From assembly GCA_964557295.1 (NCBI GenBank), contig CAZKZP010000003.1, forward strand, positions 75,016-139,015: a stretch of 64,000 nucleotides of DNA, in the 5' to 3' direction. Below are positions 45,521 to 53,204 of the stretch, one piece after another. The stretch comes from JBFMHP01 sp964557295 (GTDB taxonomy: Bacteria > Pseudomonadota > Gammaproteobacteria > RBG-16-57-12). Made by a program: the position numbers and the translations under genes. Under the pieces are notes generated by a model that saw only the letters and a program-made list of their open reading frames with translations, was not told the origin of the DNA and did not search any database. Numbering within the stretch: position 1 is the first letter of the stretch; each line of letters starts with the position of its first letter.

Positions 45521-46453
45521 TTACGCCAGCAATTGCGCGATCAGCGCGGCATCGGCCACGCCGGTGGCGGGAAGCCCGCGCGAGGCCTGATATTCCTTGA
45601 GATGGCGGAAGGTGGTCTGACCAAGGATGCCGTCGGCCTTCACATCCACGCCGAGATCCGAGAGACCGAGCTGTATCAGGCGCACATCCAAGCCACGTTG
45701 CAGCGGGCTTTGCAGCGTGAGCGCGCGGGAACCCGGTTGCGGGCCCTCGTAACAGCCGGGCGGCGTGGCCGAGAGCGTAGCGAGCGAGATCTCCTTGCCG
45801 CGCACCACCAGCGGCAGCTCCAAGCCCCAATACCCTTGTTCGATGAGACGCATGAAGGCATCCATCCGGTACGCGGTTGCCCGCAGATCCGCGCGGCGAT
45901 TGGTGGCCAGCCACTCGCGGCGTATGCGCACATAGGCCTGCACCCACCGCTTCTCGCCGAGCGTGGCCACATCACCCGCCCCGGCATTGGTTCGATCGCG
46001 CATAGTCTTCCATGAGCCGTGCACATGGCCATCGTAGACCACGGCCACGCCGAGTGCGCTGCTGATGCCATCGCGCTCGGCGGCGCGCGCCGCGGCCTGC
46101 CAGTACACCTCATCGAAAAAGGCATCCTGGGTATCGCGCATCACCGGATCATCCGCGGTGGCGCGCAGCAGATTATGGAGCTTGAGATCATGGTCCAGTG
46201 AGATGTCGCGCGCCTTGAACCGCGCCAGATAGGGCTCCAGCCGCGCGCCGAAGCGCGCCCCGGCATTGCTGCAATAGCGCCGCATCAATTCATGCAGATT
46301 GCCGGAGCCCAGCGTGGTCTGGGAGCGGCCGAAGGTGAGATGCCCGGTGTCTCCGGTGATCACGGTGACCTTGCCGTAATCGCCCAGCACCTCGCTGGTT
46401 TCGAAGATGTTGAGAATGCCCTGCGCCGTTTTCTTTTGTGTTGTCGTCAACAT
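45521..46453 (-). CDS. GH46 chitosanase-like protein with peptidoglycan-binding domain
   Basis: 310 residues from ATG 46453 (an in-frame GTG lies at 46462). The N-terminal 230 residues resemble GH46 chitosanases: NIFETSEVLGDYGKVTV (Glu18/Glu21 region) and TGDTGHLTFGRSQTTLGS (Asp35 region), with helical content typical of lysozyme-like folds. Residues about 245-308 are a PG_binding_1 domain: PLQRGLDVRLIQLGLSDLG, then ADGILGQTTFRHLKEYQASRGLP. No signal peptide is visible, which is odd for an enzyme of polysaccharides; release on lysis, or a non-classical route, would be needed. It may hydrolyse cell-wall glycan. Part of the caspase locus. Confidence 0.75.
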   Translation of the reverse strand: MLTTTQKKTAQGILNIFETSEVLGDYGKVTVITGDTGHLTFGRSQTTLGSGNLHELMRRYCSNAGARFGARLEPYLARFKARDISLDHDLKLHNLLRATADDPVMRDTQDAFFDEVYWQAAARAAERDGISSALGVAVVYDGHVHGSWKTMRDRTNAGAGDVATLGEKRWVQAYVRIRREWLATNRRADLRATAYRMDAFMRLIEQGYWGLELPLVVRGKEISLATLSATPPGCYEGPQPGSRALTLQSPLQRGLDVRLIQLGLSDLGVDVKADGILGQTTFRHLKEYQASRGLPATGVADAALIAQLLA

Positions 46454-46526
46454 AGTAATCACCGCGATGTTTATTGTTTGTGTTGTTTTTCAGCACGCTG
46501 GTAGAAACGCCAAGTGAAGCGCGCCG

Positions 46527-47060
46527 TCAGCGTCCCTGTGTAATAAGCGTAGTCACCGCCTCGCCATAGTCCCCCCCGGACGCGGCGGCGGTCTTGCGCA
46601 GACGCGTAACGATCGCATCGAGCGTGTCGGACAGCCGCAGCGTCCCATCGGCCAGGGTCTTGCCGGGCAACGCGGGCAAGGCCTGGCTCGCGGCAAACAC
46701 ATGGATGTGCTCTTCGCCGAAGGGCGCGGTGATGGTGAAGGCATAGGGCGCCTGCGCCGAGGGGATGGCGGCAAACAGTCCCGCCGACATCCGAGGATTT
46801 CCGGCCTTGGGATTGGGCAGCAGCTGAATCAGATTGCCGGCGGCATCCTGATAGATGATCACGAGATAGGCGTCCCGGTCCAGGCTCACCAGCAGCGAGA
46901 CGGTATCACCGGCGCGGAAGATCTGCCGATCGCCCAGATGCGTGGTGATCGCCACATCGATCTTTCCGGCGGCCTGGGCATATGCGGCAAGAAACCAAAC
47001 GAGTGCCGAGAATGCGGAAGCATACAACAGGCTGCCACGGCGGATTCTTCCTCTGATCAT
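46527..47060 (-). CDS. Exported DUF4384 protein
   Basis: 177 residues. Signal peptide about 1-31 (LYASAFSALVWFLAAYAQAAG). The remainder matches DUF4384: GDRQIFRAGDTVSLLVSLDRDAYLVIIYQDAAGNLIQLLPNP, then HIHVFAASQALPALP. DUF4384 domains often occur next to, or fused with, caspase-like (peptidase C14) domains, which fits the neighbour at 47.9-49.0 kb. It is a probable periplasmic beta-sandwich partner of that protease. Separated from the barrel gene by REP-like copy 2. Confidence 0.85.
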   Translation of the reverse strand: MIRGRIRRGSLLYASAFSALVWFLAAYAQAAGKIDVAITTHLGDRQIFRAGDTVSLLVSLDRDAYLVIIYQDAAGNLIQLLPNPKAGNPRMSAGLFAAIPSAQAPYAFTITAPFGEEHIHVFAASQALPALPGKTLADGTLRLSDTLDAIVTRLRKTAAASGGDYGEAVTTLITQGR

Positions 47061-47134
47061 GACAAATCGCTTTGAAAGAAGGTCAAAGCGCTATCATACC
47101 GTCGATCGTGTCCTTTGTTAACGGTGTGTGTCCC

Positions 47135-47184
47135 TGTAGGAGCAAGCTTTAGTTTGCGATAGCGCGCTGCGGCTCGTTCCTACA
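47135..47184. repeat. REP-like palindrome, copy 2
   Basis: 50 bp from TGTAGGAGC to GTTCCTACA (one mismatch in the outer arms), containing AAGCTTTAGTTTGCGAT as in copy 1. It lies between the DUF4384 gene and the barrel gene. Confidence 0.78.
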
Positions 47185-47205
47185 GAGAGATTTCAAGGCT
47201 TGGCA

Positions 47206-47916
47206 TCAAAACGTTAAATTCGCCCCAAAGGCCAGCGCGCCGATGTGCTGTTCTTGTTTCAAGCCAGAGTCGTACTCGTCTCGCTGGCCTTGGCTTCTGA
47301 TGCTGGCGCTGAGATTGAGCCTCTGACTTGGCGTGAACGACAACCCAAACTCCAAGGCGCTGCGTCCGGTGTCGCCGATATTGTCATCCGCCACGCGGAT
47401 GCGCATCGGTACCACACCGAAGGAACCGAACAGCGTCCATTGATCGGTCAGGCGATGATAGCCGCTGATCCCGTAGCCGATGCCGCCATAGGTGACCTTC
47501 TCGTAATCGTCGCCTTCATTCGAGACGCTCTTGAGATCCAGGAACAGCGAGACCTGCGGCCAGAAGTAATAACCGAAGATCAGGTCGGCCTCGCCATGCT
47601 TGATGGTGGTGGGTGTGGGTGTCGCACCATTGACCGGATGCGTCGGGGCGCGATCGGTGAATTCGAAATCGCCGCCGGTAAACGACAGGCCGCTGTAGAA
47701 CGCCCCCTTCTGCATCTTGAGCGATACGCCGAGCTGGCCGCCCTCGGCCTCCGCCTTCTGACCGGTGGCCTTATTCTCCGTGGTCCAGGTCGAGCCGTGC
47801 AGCTTCGCCCCGATCGACCACTGGGCGGGAGTGCCGGCACTGGCGGCCCCACACCCCGCCAGCAACATCAATCCAAAATAAAACGTGTTCGTATTTTTCT
47901 GTTTCAGCAGAGACAT
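47206..47916 (-). CDS. Outer-membrane beta-barrel protein
   Basis: 236 residues from ATG 47916, with AGGTGG five bases upstream. Signal sequence about 1-27 (FGLMLLAGCGAASAG), whose LLAGC could also be a lipobox. The rest alternates polar and hydrophobic residues as in an 8- to 10-stranded barrel and ends in LAFGANLTF, a C-terminal Phe expected for BAM-assembled proteins. No specific family recognised. It lies directly downstream of the caspase-like gene in the same orientation and may expose or anchor a sensor at the outer membrane. Confidence 0.72.
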   Translation of the reverse strand: MSLLKQKNTNTFYFGLMLLAGCGAASAGTPAQWSIGAKLHGSTWTTENKATGQKAEAEGGQLGVSLKMQKGAFYSGLSFTGGDFEFTDRAPTHPVNGATPTPTTIKHGEADLIFGYYFWPQVSLFLDLKSVSNEGDDYEKVTYGGIGYGISGYHRLTDQWTLFGSFGVVPMRIRVADDNIGDTGRSALEFGLSFTPSQRLNLSASIRSQGQRDEYDSGLKQEQHIGALAFGANLTF

Positions 47917-47960
47917 TTTTACCACCTGTTACTTGTTTGCGACATCACCCCGCAACCGCC

Positions 47961-49013
47961 TCACAGCGACGGCAGCGGCACCACGGAATGTTTTTTACCA
48001 GTCCCCTGTCCCTTGTTTGATTCGACAGCCGCAGGCGCAGGGGCCGCGGCGTTTTCGGCGGCCGCATTGCGCGGAACGATATCGACCTGCACCTTGACCT
48101 TGTTCGGGTCGATGCCTTCCACGGCCACATTCACCTTGAGAAAGATGAACTCACCCATCTCATCGCCGGCACCCTGCAACACGCCGCTCGCCGGAACCTG
48201 GTCGACATTGCTCGCCACCACGCGCTCGACATTGCCGGCCAACTCACTGGCGATCAGCATCGGCTTGTCATTGTGTTTGAGCTCGTTGAGCAGAAAATAT
48301 GTGAACGGTGAATGCCCCGAGCCCTTGTAATCGTCATCCACATATTCGACACCGCCGGCGGTCATCACCTGCACACTCTTTTTGTTTGCGACCTTCTCGT
48401 AGTAGCGCGCGGAATCCTCTTGCGCTGGCACACCGCGCAGGCCGTCGCGCAACAGGCTGCCGCTGAAGCAGGAATCGGAGATCAGCAGGGTGTGTTGCGC
48501 GCGCTCCGAGATGATGCCGATCTCATCGCGGATGGTTGAATTGCGCAGGAGCGTGGTTTGATCGGTACCTTCGGCGTCCACTGGAACCCAATAGCCCTTT
48601 TGCGTGGCCTCGTCGTGAAAACCGTGCCCGGCATAGTAGATCAGCACGCTGTCGTTGGACTGCACGCGTTTACCCAGATCGTTGAGCGCATGCAGGATCT
48701 CGCGCCGGGTGGAATTCTCATACACCGCCACATCGGTGAAGCCGTACTGGGTTTCCAGCACCTGCGCGATGGCACGCGCGTCGGAGACGGCCGTCTTCAG
48801 GTTCGGCCAATACTTCGCCGGATCGAAATAGGTGTTGTTGCCGATGATCACGGCACGATAAACGCCTTGGCTAAACGGGGTCGCCGGCGCGCGTTCCACC
48901 GCAGTGATGCTGATGCCCGCCAGCAGTGTCTGTGACGCCAGCAGCAGCACCAGCGACACGAACACACGCACTTTTTTCACTGAACCTGATGTCTCGTATT
49001 TTTTATCAATCAT
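47961..49013 (-). CDS. Exported caspase-like (C14) protease
   Basis: 350 residues from ATG 49013, overlapping the stop of the anti-sigma gene by eight bases. A signal peptide or anchor lies at about 14-33 (VRVFVSLVLLLASQTLLA). The caspase p20-like domain (about 50-290) starts YRAVIIGNNTYFD and has the catalytic dyad His130 in IYYAGHGF and Cys182 in LISDSCFSGS. Residues about 290-350 form a short beta segment and a low-complexity tail. It is predicted to cleave after Arg/Lys, as bacterial orthocaspases do, but in the periplasm. Control by the adjacent sigma/anti-sigma pair is inferred from gene order. Confidence 0.9.
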   Translation of the reverse strand: MIDKKYETSGSVKKVRVFVSLVLLLASQTLLAGISITAVERAPATPFSQGVYRAVIIGNNTYFDPAKYWPNLKTAVSDARAIAQVLETQYGFTDVAVYENSTRREILHALNDLGKRVQSNDSVLIYYAGHGFHDEATQKGYWVPVDAEGTDQTTLLRNSTIRDEIGIISERAQHTLLISDSCFSGSLLRDGLRGVPAQEDSARYYEKVANKKSVQVMTAGGVEYVDDDYKGSGHSPFTYFLLNELKHNDKPMLIASELAGNVERVVASNVDQVPASGVLQGAGDEMGEFIFLKVNVAVEGIDPNKVKVQVDIVPRNAAAENAAAPAPAAVESNKGQGTGKKHSVVPLPSL

Positions 49014-49902
49014 GCTGCACATCGATGACAAACCCGCCCTTGGTACTGAATACATAGCCGTCGTTGGTCTGGCCCGACAGCTCCCACTCGTAACGATTGC
49101 CCGGTTTGGCGTTGAACGGCGCGATTTCCGCCATGGCGCTCGGCGTCGACACCTTGCCCAGCGCCGTGCGTTGCTCCTGTTCGATGATGAACAGCTCAAG
49201 GCTGTAACTGTGGGCCCCCGCCACTGGCGCCCAGCGCAACTGCAACTGCTGCTGCGCCGTCAGCGCAATCTCCATCCGGGCAAAGGGCCGTTCGAATTGT
49301 TTTGCGGCACTGAAAAACCCGATCCCCGGTTGCACGGGGGCATCGGGCCGAAAACTCAACACGGCGCGGTCTTGATAGGCGGCGACTATCACGCCTGAAG
49401 GTGGCTGCTGCGCCGGCATGATCATCCAGACGACGACTAATGTGAGCGCCGCGCCGAGCGGTGCGCTGATCCACACCGAGGGACGCCAGTCCAGCAGCGC
49501 AGTCACCATGCGCCAGCGCCCGGTAGAGGCGCGCGATGCTTGCAGCGGTGCGCTCGTCTCTGCCTCAGATGCCAGCGCGCGCCGCATCGCGGCGCTGTGA
49601 CAGGCGTAGTGCAGCGCCGCCTTCAGCTGTTGCTTATCCGCAGCCAGCCGCGCTGCGGTCTCTTGCGCCGCGCCGGGCGATTCACCATCGACATACGCGG
49701 CGATACGCAACTGCTCGGCCTCGCTCAAATCACCTAGCTCAGACCGTCCCGCCGCCTGCGCCCGCACCGCGCTGAGCAGGCTCGCTTGGGTGCGGCAGTC
49801 GCGACAACTCACCAGATGCGCGCCCACCTCGCGGGACTGCGCTGAAGCAGGCGCGTCGAGATAGGCGATCAAGCTGTCGATGGAGGCGTGTGGTTCACTC
49901 AT
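49006..49902 (-). CDS. Zinc-finger anti-sigma factor with extracytoplasmic domain
   Basis: 298 residues. The N-terminal anti-sigma zinc finger has His29-x3-Cys33-x2-Cys36 in AHLVSCRDCRTQ. A second similar helical region follows (IAAYVDGESPG, about 67-110). One membrane helix (about 143-163) leads to a periplasmic beta domain (about 175-298) with a fibronectin-like pattern (LQLRWAPVAGAHSYSLELFI, NRYEWELSGQ). The layout suits a membrane anti-sigma factor that binds a sigma factor in the cytoplasm and senses a signal outside. It follows the divergent sigma gene and overlaps the caspase gene. Confidence 0.82.
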   Translation of the reverse strand: MSEPHASIDSLIAYLDAPASAQSREVGAHLVSCRDCRTQASLLSAVRAQAAGRSELGDLSEAEQLRIAAYVDGESPGAAQETAARLAADKQQLKAALHYACHSAAMRRALASEAETSAPLQASRASTGRWRMVTALLDWRPSVWISAPLGAALTLVVVWMIMPAQQPPSGVIVAAYQDRAVLSFRPDAPVQPGIGFFSAAKQFERPFARMEIALTAQQQLQLRWAPVAGAHSYSLELFIIEQEQRTALGKVSTPSAMAEIAPFNAKPGNRYEWELSGQTNDGYVFSTKGGFVIDVQHD

Positions 49903-49934
49903 GTCCTGGACCTTATGTGATGTCTCATTAACAC

Positions 49935-49982
49935 TGTAGGAGCAGGCTTTAGCGTGCGATCAATCTGAAGATAGCTCCTACA
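49935..49982. repeat. REP-like palindrome, copy 3
   Basis: 48 bp bounded by perfect TGTAGGAGC / GCTCCTACA, containing GCTTTAGCGTGCGATCA. It lies between the sigma-like and anti-sigma genes. Confidence 0.78.
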
Positions 49983-50022
49983 TTGGTATAAAGACAGCAA
50001 ACTCATCTACATTTGAAAATCT

Positions 50023-51024
50023 TTATTCATCCATTAAACCGGTCACCTTCGCCAGTTTCGCCAAGGCCTTGCGCCGGAAATAATACAGCTGTTGCCGATC
50101 AGTCTCGGCGGGCCGGGGCCCAAGGGCTATCCGTTGCCTGCAAGGCNNNNNNNNNNGCGCGCCCGCGGCGGGCGCGCGTCCTTCGACGATACTGATGTTC
50201 AGGCGCTGCAATGCCGCAAGCACATCGGCGGCATCCTGCTGTTCTACCACCATGGCCTCCAGCACAAACTGCTCCACCGCCGACAACTGCTCCCAACCGG
50301 CGGCCAGCTGCGCCTTGGTCTCGCGCTCGTGCGGTTCCTCGTCATAGACGGGCACATCACCTTGGCCATCCGCACAATCGTCCTCTGCCGCCGCATGGCC
50401 GAAGCCCGTCAGGGAGACCGTGACCGGCGGATTGAGCAGATGCAGGCGGCTGCGCTGGGCCAGCTCGGTAATGATGCGCTGGATCAGCTGTCGGATGGGT
50501 TCTTCCGCCGCCCCCAGATTCTGGGCGATCAGCGCCGGCGCATCGCCCTTCTGCAAGGCCAGGAAGACCTTGGCCGCCTCCGGGGCCAGCGCCTGGATGT
50601 AGGTCGGCACGTGCACGCGCCGCCCGAAGCGCCAGTCCTTCCAGCGCTCATAAAAGGGCAACGAATTGGCAATCTTGAACCAGTAGGCCTTGAGGCTCGC
50701 GCCGTCCGTTCCCTGGAAACCGCGCAACCGCTCGCTGTTGCCGAGATCCTCCAGCATCCAGCCGTAACTGGCATTGCCCCACTCGCAGTAGAGCGCATCG
50801 CGCGGGGGCGTGCCCCACGGCGGGGTGACCGTGCAGCGGTAATGAAAGCGTTGCTCATGACAAAAGCGTTTGCAGAAGCGGCCGGTCTGATGCGCGATGA
50901 TGGGATGGAGCCGCTGCGCGATCTGCTGGCGCGCCGCGGCCTGCCCCAGCGCGGCGGATTGCGCCAGTGTCAGATCGTCGGCGAATTCATTGTTGTGGTG
51001 CGCTGGCCGTGATTGCCGCTGCAT
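50023..51024 (-). CDS. Divergent sigma-70-like factor (crosses an N gap)
   Basis: About 330 residues from ATG 51024 (GTG 51033 sits on the AAGGTA site). The central part has a region 2-like stretch, LRGFQGTDGASLKAYWFKIANSLPF, and RRVHVPTYIQAL. The C-terminal part has a region 4-like stretch, WEQLSAVEQFVLEAMVVEQQDAADVLAAL, ending in DRQQLYYFRRKALAKLAKV. It is longer than ECF sigma factors (about 180-220), with an unusual Cys/His-containing N-terminus (FCKRFCHEQRFHYRC) that might bind metal. A 10-N gap lies at 50147-50156; the frame is kept. The anti-sigma gene downstream supports the sigma call, but identity is not certain. Confidence 0.6.
   Translation of the reverse strand: MQRQSRPAHHNNEFADDLTLAQSAALGQAAARQQIAQRLHPIIAHQTGRFCKRFCHEQRFHYRCTVTPPWGTPPRDALYCEWGNASYGWMLEDLGNSERLRGFQGTDGASLKAYWFKIANSLPFYERWKDWRFGRRVHVPTYIQALAPEAAKVFLALQKGDAPALIAQNLGAAEEPIRQLIQRIITELAQRSRLHLLNPPVTVSLTGFGHAAAEDDCADGQGDVPVYDEEPHERETKAQLAAGWEQLSAVEQFVLEAMVVEQQDAADVLAALQRLNISIVEGRAPAAGAXXXXPCRQRIALGPRPAETDRQQLYYFRRKALAKLAKVTGLMDE
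50147..50156. other. Scaffold gap of 10 N
   Basis: Ten N inside the sigma-like gene. The ends can overlap by GC, which also keeps the frame (GRAPAAGA-PCRQR). Few bases, if any, are missing. Confidence 0.9.
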
Positions 51025-51059
51025 CGATTGCACTACCTTTTATTCAACGCGCAAGCAAA

Positions 51060-51104
51060 TAGGAGCGGGGCCTGCATGTGCTCGCGAGCAGGGCTCGTTC
51101 CTAC
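51060..51104. repeat. REP-like palindrome, copy 4 (diverged)
   Basis: TAGGAGCGGGGCC ... GGGCTCGTTCCTA, with an inner CTCGCGAG palindrome. It lies between the M48 protease and the sigma-like gene. Confidence 0.65.
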
Positions 51105-51118
51105 GGTCTGATATGCCT

Positions 51119-52972
51119 TTAGGTTCTCTGATACAAAAACCATCCGGCCACCTTATCATCCACGATATGGATCGCCAGGCCCAGGGTATCGTAGGCCAGA
51201 TACTCTCCCTTGATCGAATGCACGCGCCGCGTGGGCAAGCCCAGGGATTTCATCGGCCGGTCGGCGGCCTCGCCGATCGCCAAGCCCAGTACCGCCGCCG
51301 CGCCACCCTGCTGCCAGGCGGCCACCACCTCTTGCTTGGCGCCGAGCACCAGGCGCGATCCATCGGCAAAGCGCAGGATGGTGAACTGCTCACCCTCGTG
51401 CCAGAAGGTGGACTGCGCCGCGGCGCGACGCGCCAGATCCACGCCCTTGGGCCGGTCGCCGATGCGCAGCGACTGCACCTGCGGCCGGGCCGTGCCCACA
51501 CTGCTCGGCGCCGCCGCGGGCTGGAGCTGATTGAGCGCCAGGCGAAACAACAGGCTGTCGCCCGTCTGTTGCGACTGCGAGGCCAAGTCCTGCCACAGCC
51601 GGTGCGCCGCGGCCGCATCACCGCTTGCCTTGAGATAGACCGCATAGTTGTAGTGCGCCGCATAACGCAGCACCTGCGGCGGCAACACACCCGCACTGCC
51701 CGGCGCCGCCACGCGGCCGAGCAACTGCTTAAAGCCCTGCACTGCCTGTTCACGCTTGCCCTCGAAGGCGCTGGTCATCGCCAGTAACAACTCCAGTGCC
51801 GGATCCGCGCCAAACTGCGGCTGATACTGGCCCTGCAGCACCCCGCGCGTCATGAAGGTGTTATTGTCCAGCAGATGCGCGAGCGCCAGATATAGGTACG
51901 CATCACGATGCGCCGGCTCCAGGCGGATCGCCTTCTCGAAATAATCGACGGCTTGCAGCAGATGTTCATGGATGCGCCGGCGCTGATCGCCGCGTTTTAG
52001 CGCGCCGGCCGCCGCCCCGATCGGCGTCGCCTGGGGATCGACATCCAGCAGCAGCGGAAAATAAAAACCCGGCACCGGCAGAAGATCGTCGGACTGCTCC
52101 CGCAGCGCCACGGCCTGGGCCAGATAGGTCAGGCCGATGTTGAAATGCACGGCGCGGCTGGGATAATCACGCCCGAATCCCACGAACAGTTCGCGTGCCT
52201 GGTCGTAGCGCCCGGCGATGAAGGCCTGGATACCCAGCTCGAACAGTGTGGTCTGATTGGCCACGGTCACCCATTGGGCCTGGGTGCGCAAGGCGCGCGA
52301 CTTGGCCTGGGCGCAGGCCTGGCGAACCGTCTCCTCTCCGGCCCCGCTGCCGCACGAGGCATCCCAGACGTTCTCCACCCAGACGGTGAAGAAGTCGCGC
52401 TGATCGGTGATGGCGAAGGGATCGTAGCCCACCGTGGCCATCATGATCAGCCCGTCGTGATCGGCGCGGGCCTCGCGCCGCTCCAGATCGTCCAGCGCAT
52501 CCGCGGTCAACTTCAGGCCTTGCAGCATCTGCCGCTGCACCTCCGGGGCCTGACTGCCCGTGAGCCGGAAGAACTTCTGGTGCCAGAGATCATCGGACTT
52601 CTGATGAGCCAACTCATGGGACAGCACAAAGGCCAGCAGATGCTCGGTGCGCGCCGCGCCCTGCGCCTGGCAGGCCGCGAGGGCCTGGCGGCTGAGCAGG
52701 ATATTCCCATCCACCAGCGAGGCCGCCCACGGGCCGGCCGCAGACTCCACCACGTGCAGCCGCGGCGCGATGCGCGAGTCGTCCCAGGCGCGCAGCAGAT
52801 TGTCGAACACCCGCTGGGCCTGCGCCACAGAGGCATCCTCCCGCGGATCGATCACATGCGGCTTCCAGTAATTGATCGACTGGCTCGGGTCTTCCGGCGG
52901 CACCAGCGGCGCGGCGAACGCGGTCTGCAGCGTCATGAAGACGGCCACGGACCACCCAGGGATATGTGTCAT
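51119..52972 (-). CDS. M48-family metalloprotease with TPR repeats
   Basis: 617 residues from ATG 52972 (MTHIPGWSVAV). A signal peptide ends near residue 20 (QTAFA). The protease domain (about 45-240) has HELAH at 119-123 (FVLSHELAHQKSDDLW), the zinc site and catalytic Glu, with the third ligand in ERREARADHDGL. Residues about 250-500 contain several TPR-like units. A C-terminal beta region (about 500-617) resembles no family I recognise. BepA-like M48/TPR proteins act in outer-membrane quality control in the periplasm; the same role is likely here. Upstream of the sigma-like gene, same strand. Confidence 0.9.
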   Translation of the reverse strand: MTHIPGWSVAVFMTLQTAFAAPLVPPEDPSQSINYWKPHVIDPREDASVAQAQRVFDNLLRAWDDSRIAPRLHVVESAAGPWAASLVDGNILLSRQALAACQAQGAARTEHLLAFVLSHELAHQKSDDLWHQKFFRLTGSQAPEVQRQMLQGLKLTADALDDLERREARADHDGLIMMATVGYDPFAITDQRDFFTVWVENVWDASCGSGAGEETVRQACAQAKSRALRTQAQWVTVANQTTLFELGIQAFIAGRYDQARELFVGFGRDYPSRAVHFNIGLTYLAQAVALREQSDDLLPVPGFYFPLLLDVDPQATPIGAAAGALKRGDQRRRIHEHLLQAVDYFEKAIRLEPAHRDAYLYLALAHLLDNNTFMTRGVLQGQYQPQFGADPALELLLAMTSAFEGKREQAVQGFKQLLGRVAAPGSAGVLPPQVLRYAAHYNYAVYLKASGDAAAAHRLWQDLASQSQQTGDSLLFRLALNQLQPAAAPSSVGTARPQVQSLRIGDRPKGVDLARRAAAQSTFWHEGEQFTILRFADGSRLVLGAKQEVVAAWQQGGAAAVLGLAIGEAADRPMKSLGLPTRRVHSIKGEYLAYDTLGLAIHIVDDKVAGWFLYQRT

Positions 52973-53204
52973 CGATACGGACTCATCTGATCTTGTTGTG
53001 ATATTAAGACACGATACCGAGCGGCATTTGAAAACTTTTTTTGCCATGCCGCCGGAAACGGCCGCGCCGCACGGCCTATTCTGCCAACGCCCGAAAAAAT
53101 CCGCGCGCCCTTTTCAAATCGCCGGCCAGTTGGCGTCTATTCATCACAACGCGGCCTCACCGCCGTTTTGACTGTCCACCCAATCCTAACCAACGGAGAA
53201 GACC

